From Pseudomonas capsici (GTDB taxonomy: Bacteria > Pseudomonadota > Gammaproteobacteria > Pseudomonadales > Pseudomonadaceae), in the NCBI RefSeq assembly GCF_017165765.1, contig NZ_JAFGZD010000010.1:110993-174992 (forward strand): a DNA stretch of 64,000 bases. The letters are read 5' to 3'. Shown here one piece after another: positions 17,367 through 25,400 of this stretch. Position 1 is the first letter of the stretch; every line of letters begins with the position of its first letter. The position numbers and the translations under genes were made by a program. The notes under the pieces were generated by a model, which ran no database searches, had not been told where the DNA came from, and saw nothing but the letters and a program-made list of their open reading frames with translations.

Positions 17367-18035
17367 TTACCTCCAGTCGCCTGAAGACTGGCTCACCAGT
17401 CCCAGAGCCACACCGCGTACCGCCGCCTGGGTCCGGTCGGCGGCACCGAGTTTGGCAATGACTTTCTCGACATGTGCCTTGGCGGTGCCAGCGGTAATAC
17501 CGAGCTTTTCGCCGATCTCGCGATTGCTGAAGCCGCTGGCCACCAGCCCCAGGACCTGGCGTTCCCGGGGCGTCAGGGCTTCGGTGGTGATGGCGCGGCT
17601 GCTGTTGCGTTCGGTCATGCGCCGCAGCAGGCGGGCGCTGACGGCACTGTTGAGGGCTTCTTCGCCGCGGGCCACACGTTGCAGGCTGGCAATCACTTCG
17701 TCACGGCTGGCGTCCTTGAGCAGATAGCCCACTGCGCCGGCACTGATGGCGGCTTCCAGGTGATCGGTGCTGTCATCCATAGTGAACATCACCACTTTGA
17801 GCTGGGGCATGCGCTGCTGGAGGATACGTGCGGCACCCAGGCCGTTGAGGACCGGCATGCGGATATCGAGGATCGCGATATCCGGCTGCATCTGTTCGCA
17901 CAGTTCGATGGCCTGCTGGCCGTCGGAAGCCTGGCCGATGACCTCGAATTCCGGGTGGCCGGCCAGGAGCGAGACGAATCCGGTCCGGGTTACTTCATGA
18001 TCGTCTGCCAGGACCAGTCGGAGGGTATTCGTCAT
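17367..18035 (-). CDS. NarL/FixJ-type response regulator
   Basis: A protein of 222 residues. The receiver domain (about 5-125) has acidic residues in LADDHEV, phosphoacceptor Asp in DIAILDIRMPVLNG and Lys in GYLLKDAS. The LuxR-type HTH (about 155-215) has LTPRERQVLGLVASGFSNREIG. It overlaps the upstream GAF histidine kinase by four bases, so the two form a NarX/NarL-like pair. Its C-terminal half is paralogous to the tail of the chimeric gene that follows it by three bases. Confidence 0.93.
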   Translation of the reverse strand: MTNTLRLVLADDHEVTRTGFVSLLAGHPEFEVIGQASDGQQAIELCEQMQPDIAILDIRMPVLNGLGAARILQQRMPQLKVVMFTMDDSTDHLEAAISAGAVGYLLKDASRDEVIASLQRVARGEEALNSAVSARLLRRMTERNSSRAITTEALTPRERQVLGLVASGFSNREIGEKLGITAGTAKAHVEKVIAKLGAADRTQAAVRGVALGLVSQSSGDWR

Positions 18036-19216
18036 AGTGTTGCCTTGTCTGTGGTGAGAGGGACGGTAGCGCGTATCCGGGTGCCGGATTCCGGGCTACT
18101 GACGAAAATCAGTCGGCCACCCAGAAGGCTGGCCCGTTCCTGCATGGCCACCAGTCCAAGCTTCTGTACGCCGTTGTTCCTGGGTTGCTGGTCAATGATG
18201 AAGCCACAGCCGTTGTCTTCGATCAGCAAAGAGGCAGTGGTGTCATGCAGCTCGAGCGCCAGTTGCACGTTGTCGGCATTGGCATGCTTGAGAATGTTGT
18301 TGATGCCTTCCTGGGCAATGCGAAACAGGGCGATTTCCAGGTGGCTGGGCAGGCGGGTCATGGAGCGTGAGCGCCAGTGTACGTTAATCCCGGCTTCGCG
18401 TAGACGGTCTGCATCCTTGTCGACGGCCTGCAGCAGGCCGAAATCGTCAAGAACGCTGGGCCGCAGGCCGCTGATCAACTGTCGGCCTTCACCGACGCAA
18501 TGCTGGGCCAGGGTCAGGATGGCCTGCAGGTCGTTATCCAGCGGTTCTGGCAATCGGGGGCAGCGACCGGCAAACCCCTGCAAACGCTGATGCAGGCCGG
18601 CGAGGGTCTGGGCCAGTCCGTCATGCAGGTCATAGGCCATGCGCTTGCGTTCGTCTTCCTGGGCGGTGAACAACTGATTGACCAGTTCGGACATGGTCCG
18701 CTCACGTGCCACCAGGGCTTCGAGCAGACGATTGTTCTCCAGATGCGCGGCCAGCAGGGTGGCGAGCAGTTGCAGGGACTCGATGTCTTCGCTGTCGGGG
18801 GCGCTGATATTCACGCTGTTGGCCAGTACCAGCGTGCCAAAGGAGCCATCGTCGGCCCCGCGCAGGGGCAGCATCAGGACGTTGGGCAGCGTGGCATGGT
18901 CGCGTTCCAGCCATTGCGGCCCTATGGCCAGCGTATCGGCGACGATTTCCAGGCTGCGCAGGCGCTCTTCACTGCCATGCAGGGCAGTGGTGCGCACCAC
19001 ATTGTCGCCTCCCCATTCCAGTAGCAGGCCGTGGTCCATGGCGACGAACGCGCAGGCCCTCTGCAAGACGCGCTGGCGCATGGCTTCGGGAGGCAGCTGG
19101 GTCAGTTCCTGTCCGGTATCCACCAGCAGACGAAGGCGGGCGGCACGGCTTTGTGACTGGCGATATTGCGTGCGAATCGCCAGGGCACTTGCTGGATCAT
19201 GTGGAGGGCTTTGCAT
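18032..19216 (-). CDS. Cytoplasmic GAF-domain histidine kinase (NarX-like, HisKA_3)
   Basis: A protein of 394 residues without membrane helices. A GAF-like sensor region (about 30-175) leads through a coiled coil to a HisKA_3 dimerisation domain with H-box DERKRMAYDLHDGLAQTL (His near residue 211). The HATPase domain has EGINNILKHANA, EDNGCGF and LGLVAMQERASLLGG. It is the first gene of the minus-strand signalling operon and overlaps the regulator gene at its end. It is divergent from the tandem SnoaL-like genes, which are plausible targets. The input signal is unknown. Confidence 0.9.
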   Translation of the reverse strand: MQSPPHDPASALAIRTQYRQSQSRAARLRLLVDTGQELTQLPPEAMRQRVLQRACAFVAMDHGLLLEWGGDNVVRTTALHGSEERLRSLEIVADTLAIGPQWLERDHATLPNVLMLPLRGADDGSFGTLVLANSVNISAPDSEDIESLQLLATLLAAHLENNRLLEALVARERTMSELVNQLFTAQEDERKRMAYDLHDGLAQTLAGLHQRLQGFAGRCPRLPEPLDNDLQAILTLAQHCVGEGRQLISGLRPSVLDDFGLLQAVDKDADRLREAGINVHWRSRSMTRLPSHLEIALFRIAQEGINNILKHANADNVQLALELHDTTASLLIEDNGCGFIIDQQPRNNGVQKLGLVAMQERASLLGGRLIFVSSPESGTRIRATVPLTTDKATL

Positions 19217-19301
19217 CTGTGTCGTACTCCGGGCGTGGGTTCATGCCCGCGCGGGCACAACATAATGCCATTAAAACCTGTGATGGCGCGGGGTGCCTAT
19301 C

Positions 19302-19313
19302 TGCCAGTTGGCA
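19302..19313. promoter_or_regulatory. Conserved dyad upstream of first SnoaL-like gene
   Basis: TGCC-AGTT-GGCA, followed by TAG, about 98 bases before the ATG. The same spaced dyad recurs ahead of the second copy. Its position between the kinase operon and the secreted-protein genes suggests an operator, perhaps for the NarL-type regulator; this is inference. Confidence 0.45.
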
Positions 19314-19410
19314 TAGAAAAATAACCCCGGTTGGCCGATGGATAAAGTTGTTCGCAACGGCAAATTAGTACTCGCTGAATCCCTGAACAGATCCTTGTAG
19401 GAGTGTTGCG

Positions 19411-19932
19411 ATGAAACTGAAACAAACCGCCCTGGTCATGCTTTTTGCTCTGAGTGCTCCGCTGGTTCACGCAGCAGACACGGCTCCCTACACCTATCGG
19501 ATGGTGGCCGAGCAGCCGTCCAACGTGAAGGACCAGGAAATTTCGGGTTTGTTTGACCGCTGGAACAACGCACTGAAAACCGGCAATCCACAGACTGTGG
19601 TGAGCCTCTACGCACCCAATGCCGTACTGCAGCCGACGGTTTCCAACAAGGTGCGCGCCACTCCGGCAGAGATAAAGGACTATTTCGATCACTTCCTGGC
19701 CCTCAAGCCGGTCGGTGAGATCAACTACCGTGAAATCCGTCGTCTGGGCAAAGACGCCGCGGTGGACAGTGGTGTCTATACCTTCACCCTGACCGCTGCC
19801 GATGGCAAGAAAAGCAAAGTGCAGGCGCGCTACACCTTCCTGTACGAGCGTGTAGGTGGGCAGTGGAAGATCCTCAATCACCACTCTTCGGCCATGCCGG
19901 AAGTGCAGCCTGAGTACCAGGTCAGCCGCTGA
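19411..19932 (+). CDS. Secreted SnoaL/NTF2-like protein (SgcJ/EcaC type), copy 1
   Basis: A protein of 173 residues. A signal peptide (about 1-21, cleaving after VHA-AD) precedes an NTF2-like domain (about 38-165) with ISGLFDRWNNALKTGNPQTVVSLYAPNAVLQPTVS at its start and GQWKILNHHSSAMP at its end. This pattern fits the SgcJ/EcaC/DUF4440 group of cone-shaped ligand-binding or enzymatic folds. It is probably periplasmic. AGGAG lies seven to eight bases before the ATG. A near-identical copy follows in tandem with its own promoter and terminator. No substrate can be inferred. Confidence 0.88.
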   Translation: MKLKQTALVMLFALSAPLVHAADTAPYTYRMVAEQPSNVKDQEISGLFDRWNNALKTGNPQTVVSLYAPNAVLQPTVSNKVRATPAEIKDYFDHFLALKPVGEINYREIRRLGKDAAVDSGVYTFTLTAADGKKSKVQARYTFLYERVGGQWKILNHHSSAMPEVQPEYQVSR

Positions 19933-19952
19933 TTCGGGAAGTCGGGTATCTG

Positions 19953-19988
19953 AAACACATCCGGGGCCTTTGCTCCGGATGTGTTTTT
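19953..19988 (+). terminator. Intrinsic terminator, copy 1
   Basis: AAACACATCCGG / CCGGATGTGTTT stem with T-run, directly after the first SnoaL-like gene. A homologous hairpin follows the second copy. Confidence 0.9.
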
Positions 19989-20031
19989 TTGCGTTTGTGA
20001 GGGCGGATCCGCCATGCGAACGAGCAGCTCA

Positions 20032-20047
20032 TATGCCGAATGGCATA
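20032..20047. promoter_or_regulatory. Conserved dyad upstream of second SnoaL-like gene
   Basis: A perfect palindrome TATGCC-GAAT-GGCATA at the same distance from the ATG as the dyad ahead of copy 1. About 100 bases downstream of it are also conserved between the two copies. Confidence 0.5.
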
Positions 20048-20142
20048 GTCAAATAACCCCGATTGGCCGATGGCGCAGGTTATCCGCAGCGGCAAAGTAG
20101 CACTCACTGAATCCCTGAACAGATCCTTGTAGGAGTGTTGCG

Positions 20143-20664
20143 ATGAAACTGAAAAAAACCGCCCTGGTCATGCTTTTTGCTCTGAGTGCTCCACTGGTTC
20201 ACGCAGCAGACACAGCTCCCTACACCTACCGCATGGTGGCCGAGCAGCCGTCCGACGTGAAGGATCGGGAAATCTCGGGTCTGTTTGACCGCTGGAACAC
20301 TGCACTGAAAACCGGTAACCCGCAGAGTGTGGTCAGCCTGTACGCGCCGAATGCGATTCTGCAGCCAACGGTTTCCAACAAGGTGCGCGCCACGCCTGCA
20401 GAAATCACGGATTACTTCGACCACTTCCTGGCCCTCAAGCCGGTCGGTGAGATCAACTACCGCGAAATCCGCCGTCTCAGCCCGGATGCAGCGATGGACA
20501 GCGGTGTCTACACCTTCACCCTGACCGCTGCCGATGGCAAGAAAAGCAAAGTGCAGGCGCGTTACACCTTCCTGTACGAGCGTGTAGACGGGCAGTGGAA
20601 GATCCTCAACCACCACTCTTCGGCCATGCCGGAAGTGCAGCCTGAGTACCAGGTCAGCCGCTGA
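20143..20664 (+). CDS. Secreted SnoaL/NTF2-like protein (SgcJ/EcaC type), copy 2
   Basis: A protein of 173 residues, the same length as copy 1, differing from it at only a small number of positions scattered through the mature part (for example SNVKDQE versus SDVKDRE, and RLGKDAAVD versus RLSPDAAMD). The signal peptide, NTF2-like domain, ribosome site and about 100 bases of upstream sequence are conserved, and so is the terminator. The whole transcription unit was therefore duplicated. Function is unknown, as for copy 1. Confidence 0.88.
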   Translation: MKLKKTALVMLFALSAPLVHAADTAPYTYRMVAEQPSDVKDREISGLFDRWNTALKTGNPQSVVSLYAPNAILQPTVSNKVRATPAEITDYFDHFLALKPVGEINYREIRRLSPDAAMDSGVYTFTLTAADGKKSKVQARYTFLYERVDGQWKILNHHSSAMPEVQPEYQVSR

Positions 20665-20684
20665 TTCAACCAGTCCGATACCTG

Positions 20685-20723
20685 AAACACATCCGGGGGC
20701 CTTTGCCCCCGGATGTGTTTTTT
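20685..20723 (+). terminator. Intrinsic terminator, copy 2
   Basis: A 16 bp perfect stem beginning AAACACATCCGGGGGC, with loop CTTT and a T-run. It lies between the second SnoaL-like gene and the convergent pvdS gene and may serve both. Confidence 0.9.
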
Positions 20724-20741
20724 GCGTTCGTGAAAACGGAT

Positions 20742-21272
20742 TCAGTTTCTGACGCCGCTGACCTTGCGGCAGTGAATCAGTGCATCGCGGATCATGAAGT
20801 TCACCAGAGTAGGGGAGACGCCCAGTTCCTTGGCGATATCCTTTTGCGGGACGCCGTGCAGACGATACATCTCGAAGGCGTATCGGGTGCGCGCCGGCAG
20901 TTCCGACAGCGCGTCGGCGATCTTCTCCAGGCTGGAGAAGTTGATGTGCGAGGTTTCCGGCGAGGCACCCTGAACCACCACATTCAAGCCTTCATCTTCC
21001 GGGCCTGTGTATTTGAGCTCCAGGGCCTGCTTGCGATAGTGATCGATGGCCAGGTTGCGCACGATCTGGAACAGGTAGCTGAGCTGGGCCTTGAACGAAA
21101 GGGTGATCTGGGGGGCGGAACGCAATCTGAAAAATGCGTCTTGCACCACATCTTCGGCGCGGGAGCGGCAGCCAACGATACGGGCGGCGATTTTGACCAA
21201 CAGCAGATAGTTGTCGATAAAAACCTGGAGTAAGGGTGAGTCACACTTACTTGTGAGCACTTGTTCCGTCAT
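20742..21272 (-). CDS. pvdS: Extracytoplasmic-function sigma factor PvdS
   Basis: A protein of 176 residues of the iron-starvation sigma factor group. It directs RNA polymerase to pyoverdine promoters. It closely matches the P. aeruginosa protein as I recall it: CRSRAEDVVQDAFFRL in region 2, QLSYLFQIVRNLAIDHYRKQALE, GLNVVVQGASPETSHIN in the linker, and VPQKDIAKELGVSPTLVNFMIRDAL in the region 4 HTH. I chose the ATG at 21272 with AAGG upstream; a GTG at 21281 overlaps the ribosome site. A Fur box lies about 80 bases upstream. It is divergent from pvdG-pvdL, as in P. aeruginosa. Confidence 0.96.
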   Translation of the reverse strand: MTEQVLTSKCDSPLLQVFIDNYLLLVKIAARIVGCRSRAEDVVQDAFFRLRSAPQITLSFKAQLSYLFQIVRNLAIDHYRKQALELKYTGPEDEGLNVVVQGASPETSHINFSSLEKIADALSELPARTRYAFEMYRLHGVPQKDIAKELGVSPTLVNFMIRDALIHCRKVSGVRN

Positions 21273-21351
21273 GGAATTCACCTTGCTGCGAGTCTTGGAG
21301 AAGGTGTGTCCCCGTATTGGGTGGCACCTGCTGAACGGCGGGTAAACTATT

Positions 21352-21370
21352 CTTAATGATAATAATTGTC
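21352..21370. promoter_or_regulatory. Fur box of pvdS
   Basis: This 19-mer matches the GATAATGATAATCATTATC consensus at 15 of 19 positions. It lies upstream of pvdS, where iron-loaded Fur represses in all studied fluorescent pseudomonads. Confidence 0.88.
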
Positions 21371-21450
21371 AAATGCGAAATCGAATCAGTGCACCTGGAG
21401 GGCGCAATTCGACTCCTGTGCGCTTTTGCAGCGCACCGCTCAGATGCGAC

Positions 21451-21474
21451 TAATTATTTCCAGATGCCATCCGT
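21451..21474 (+). promoter_or_regulatory. PvdS-type promoter of pvdG-pvdL
   Basis: TAATT-N16-CGT, one base different from the classical TAAAT-N16-CGT iron-starvation element. It is the only such element I found between pvdS and pvdG. It lies about 60 bases ahead of the leader ORF. Confidence 0.65.
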
Positions 21475-21532
21475 TCTCATTGATGACAGGCCCGTCCACG
21501 ACTGCGGCCACGGATCAGATCAGGAGGACACA

Positions 21533-21598
21533 ATGGGTTTCGAGCGCGCGCATCGCAGCTTTTTCGTCGGCGTTACCGGATGGCAGGGCCTGATATGA
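21533..21598 (+). CDS. Short leader ORF coupled to pvdG
   Basis: An ORF of 21 codons (MGFERAHRSFFVGVTGWQGLI) with an ideal ribosome site, AGGAGG, five bases before its ATG. Its TGA overlaps the pvdG ATG (ATGA). pvdG itself has only a poor site. The arrangement suggests that pvdG is translated by coupling to this small ORF. It is out of frame with pvdG, so it is not an N-terminal extension. Whether the peptide has its own function is unknown. Confidence 0.6.
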   Translation: MGFERAHRSFFVGVTGWQGLI

Positions 21599-22353
21599 GC
21601 ACTCCTGCGAGCCTGACGCTGTTCTGTCTGCCGTTTTCCGGGGCCAGTGCGATGTTTTACAGCCCGTGGCGGCGCAAGCTGCCGGAGTGGGTGAACGTTC
21701 GTCCTCTTGAACTGCCGGGTCGTGGCATGCGCATGAACGAGCCGCTGCAGACCGATATCGTACAGTTGGCCAACCGCCTGGCTGACGAGATCAGTATTGA
21801 ACTGGATAAGCCCTACGCGATTTTCGGACACAGCCTTGGCGCCTTGCTGTCCTTCGAGCTGGCTCATGTACTGCGCGCCCGCGGTTTGCCTGCACCGCTG
21901 GCCCTGTTCACTTCGGCCTCGGCGGGGCCGGTGCGCCGCGATGTCAGCGAATACGCCATCGCCAAGACCGACGAGCAACTGATCGCCCGGTTGCGCAAGC
22001 TCAAGGGCACCAGCGAAAACGTGATTGCCAACGATGAGCTGATGCAACTGATGCTGCCCATCCTGCGCGCCGACTTCCTGGCCTGCGGCAGCTTCAAATA
22101 TGGCGAACGCGAGCCCTTGAGCGTGCCGATCCATGTCTTTGGCGGCAAGCAGGACAGCGTCACGGTGGAGGAACTGCTCGACTGGCAGGAAGAAACCTGC
22201 ACCGGTTTCTCCCTGGACATGTTCGAGGGCCATCACTTCTATCTGGTCGACGAGCAGGCCCAACTGCTGCGTCACCTTCGGCGTTACGCCGAGCAGCACC
22301 TGACCCGCTGGCGCAACGGCGCAGCGCGGCAAATGGCCCTGGCGGCCGGTTGA
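21595..22353 (+). CDS. pvdG: Type II thioesterase PvdG
   Basis: An alpha/beta hydrolase of 252 residues of the GrsT/type II thioesterase family. It edits synthetases by removing wrong or stalled acyl groups from carrier domains. The N-terminal block LTLFCLPFSGASAMFYSPW is typical, the nucleophile Ser lies in IFGHSLGALLSFELA, the Asp is expected around VFGGKQDSV and the His in EGHHFYLVD. I chose the ATG at 21595 (MSTPAS), which overlaps the leader ORF stop. It precedes pvdL in the same order as in P. aeruginosa. Confidence 0.92.
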   Translation: MSTPASLTLFCLPFSGASAMFYSPWRRKLPEWVNVRPLELPGRGMRMNEPLQTDIVQLANRLADEISIELDKPYAIFGHSLGALLSFELAHVLRARGLPAPLALFTSASAGPVRRDVSEYAIAKTDEQLIARLRKLKGTSENVIANDELMQLMLPILRADFLACGSFKYGEREPLSVPIHVFGGKQDSVTVEELLDWQEETCTGFSLDMFEGHHFYLVDEQAQLLRHLRRYAEQHLTRWRNGAARQMALAAG

Positions 22354-22370
22354 TCCCCCGATTGCCTCAC

Positions 22371-22401
22371 GCGCGTCTGTGCCTGACAGCGCGCGCCTTT
22401 T
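22371..22401 (+). terminator. Stem-loop between pvdG and pvdL
   Basis: GCGCG(T)CTGT / ACAGCGCGC with one bulged T and loop GCCTG, followed by a short pyrimidine-rich tail (CCTTTTCTT). No PvdS element follows, so pvdL should depend on read-through. The hairpin may be a partial attenuator. Confidence 0.45.
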
Positions 22402-22451
22402 CTTGAAATCCAGACCTCATTTGGCAAGCCGAATACAGCAGGAACCTCATC

Positions 22452-25400
22452 ATGGATGCGTTTGAACTCCCCGATACCCTGGCACAGGCCCTTCAGCGTC
22501 GCGCCTCGCAGACGCCTGAGCGTCTGGCCCTGCGTTTTCTCACTGACGAAAAAGATCAGGGCATCGTGCTGACCTACCGTGATCTGGACCTGCGTGCCCG
22601 GACCATCGCCGCCGCGCTGCAAGCCCGGGCCGAGCCGGGTGAGCGGGCCATTCTGCTGTTCCATAGCGGGCCGGACTACGTGGCGGCCTTCTTTGGCTGT
22701 CTGTATGCCGGTGTGATTGCAGTACCGGCCTATCCGCCGGAATCCAATCGTCGTCATCACCAGGAGCGTCTGCTGTCGATCATCGCCGATGCCGAACCGC
22801 GTCTGTTGCTGACCGGCTCCGACCTGCGCCCGGCCTTGCTGCAGATGGATGAGCTGGCGGCAGCCAATGCCCCGCAACTGCTGTGTGTCGACACCCTCGA
22901 CAGCGCCATCGCCGAAGGCTGGCAAGGTCCGGTCCTGAGCAGCGACGATATCGCGTTCCTGCAATACACCTCCGGTTCCACCGCCTTGCCCAAAGGCGTT
23001 CAGGTAAGTCATGGCAATCTGGTCGCCAATGAACTGTTGATCCGTCACGGCTTCGGTATCGATCTCAACCCCGATGATGTGATCGTCAGCTGGCTGCCGC
23101 TGTACCACGACATGGGCCTGATCGGTGGTTTGCTGCAACCGATTTTCAGCGGCGTGCCCTGCGTACTCATGGCGCCTGCCTATTTCCTGACCCGGCCACT
23201 GCGCTGGCTGGAGGCGATCAGCGAATACGGCGGCACCATTAGCGGCGGCCCGGACTTCGCTTATCAATTGTGCAGTTCACGGGTCAGCGATTCGGCGCTG
23301 GCGCGTCTGGACCTCAGCCGCTGGCGCGTGGCCTATTCGGGCTCCGAGCCGATTCGTCAGGACAGCCTGGACAGCTTTGCCGAAAAGTTTGCCGTGTGCG
23401 GTTTCACCCCGGACAGCTTCTTCGCCTCCTATGGCCTTGCCGAAGCGACACTGTTCGTGGCCGGTGGTCAGCGCGGCAAGGGTATTCCGTCCCTGCGTCT
23501 GGATGAACGTGCCTTGGCGCGCAACGTGGCCGAGCCGGGTGACGGCAATCCAGTGATGAGTTGCGGCACCAGCCAGCCCGAACATGGCGTGCTGATTGCC
23601 GATCCACAGACCCTGGCGGTACTGGGGGAAAACCGTGTGGGTGAAATCTGGGCCTGTGGCCCGAGCATCGCCCATGGTTACTGGCGCAATCCCGAAGCCA
23701 CGGGCAAGACCTTTATCGAGCATGAGGGTCGTACCTGGCTGCGCACCGGCGACCTGGGTTTCCTGCGTCATGGCGAGCTGTATATCACCGGTCGCTTGAA
23801 AGACATGCTGATCGTGCGTGGGCACAACCTGTACCCGCAGGACATCGAAAAGGCTGTCGAGCGTGACGTCGATGTGGTTCGCAAAGGCCGGATTGCAGCG
23901 TTCGCGGTTACTCAGCAGGGCAGTGAAGGGATCGGCATTGCGGCTGAAGTGGGGCGCAGTGTGCAGAAAACCCTGGCTCCCGAGACGCTGATCAGGATGA
24001 TCCGTCAGTCCGTGGCCGAAGCCTTTCAGGAAGCGCCCACTGTGGTGGTGCTGCTCAACCCGGGAGCCTTGCCCAAGACCTCCAGCGGCAAGCTGCAACG
24101 TTCTGCCTGCCGCACCCGTCTGGTCGATGGCAGCCTGGACAGCTATGCGGTATTCCCGCAGAACATCGTTGCCGACAAAGATGCAGTGTCAGCTACCGGC
24201 CCTGATCTGCAGGCCCGTGTAGCCAGAATCTGGTGCGAGCATCTGCAAGTGGAAGAGGTGGCCGCCGATGACCATTTCTTCCTGCTGGGCGGTAACTCGA
24301 TCATTGCGACCCAGGTGGTTGCCAGCCTGCGCGATGCGCTGGGTATCGAGTTGAACCTGCGCCTGCTGTTCGAGGCACCGACCCTGGCGGCGCTGGTTGC
24401 GCAGATCGAAGTACTGCAACGCGAAGGTCAGACTCAGGATGCCATTCCCCGCTTGTCGGGCAACGATGCCTTGCCGCAATCCCTGGCCCAGAACCGCCTG
24501 TGGTTCCTCTGGCAGATGGACCCGCAACGCAGTGCCTACAACATTCCCGGTGGCCTGCACCTGCGGGGCGAGCTGGACATCACCGCGCTGCGCAGCAGCT
24601 TTCAGCGCCTGGTCGAACGCCATGAATCCCTGCGCACCCGTTTCTACGAGCAGGACGGCGTGGCCTTGCAGCGTATCGACCCGATCAGCGAACTTCCGCT
24701 GCAGGTGATCGATATCAGCGATCTGTCCGGCGAAGAGCGCCAGGCCCGTGCCCAGGCCATCCGCGAAGAGCAGGCACGCCTGCCGTTCGATCTGCAAGCC
24801 GGCCCGCTGCTGCGCGTCACGCTGGTGAAGCTGGACGATGAAGAGCATCAGTTGCTGGTCACGCTGCATCACATTGTGGCCGATGGCTGGTCGCTGAATG
24901 TGCTGATCGACGAATTCTCGCGCCTCTACGCCGCTGCCATTCAGGAGCAGCCTCTGGAGTTGGCACCGCTGTCGTTGCGTTACGCCGATTACGGTCAGTG
25001 GCAGCGCGAATGGCTGGCCCGTGGCGAGGCTCAGCGTCAACTGGATTACTGGAAGGCACAACTGGGTGACGAGCAGCCGACCCTGACGCTGGCCACCGAT
25101 CATCCGCGTTCGACCCGCAAGCAGCACAGCGCTTCGCGCTACAGCCTGCGCCTGAGCAGCGAGTTGAGTGCAGCGGTCAAACAGGCCGCCCAGGCTTATC
25201 AGTCGACGCCGTTCATGTTGCTGCTGGCCGGTTTCCAGAGCCTGCTGCATCGCTACAGCGGGCAAAAGGATATTCGTATCGGCGTGCCCGGTGCCAACCG
25301 TCCGCGTCATGAAACACAAGGGCTGATCGGTTTCTTCATCAATACCCTGGTGTTGCGTGCGCAACTGGATTCACGTCTGCCGTTTTCCTCGCTGCTGGCG

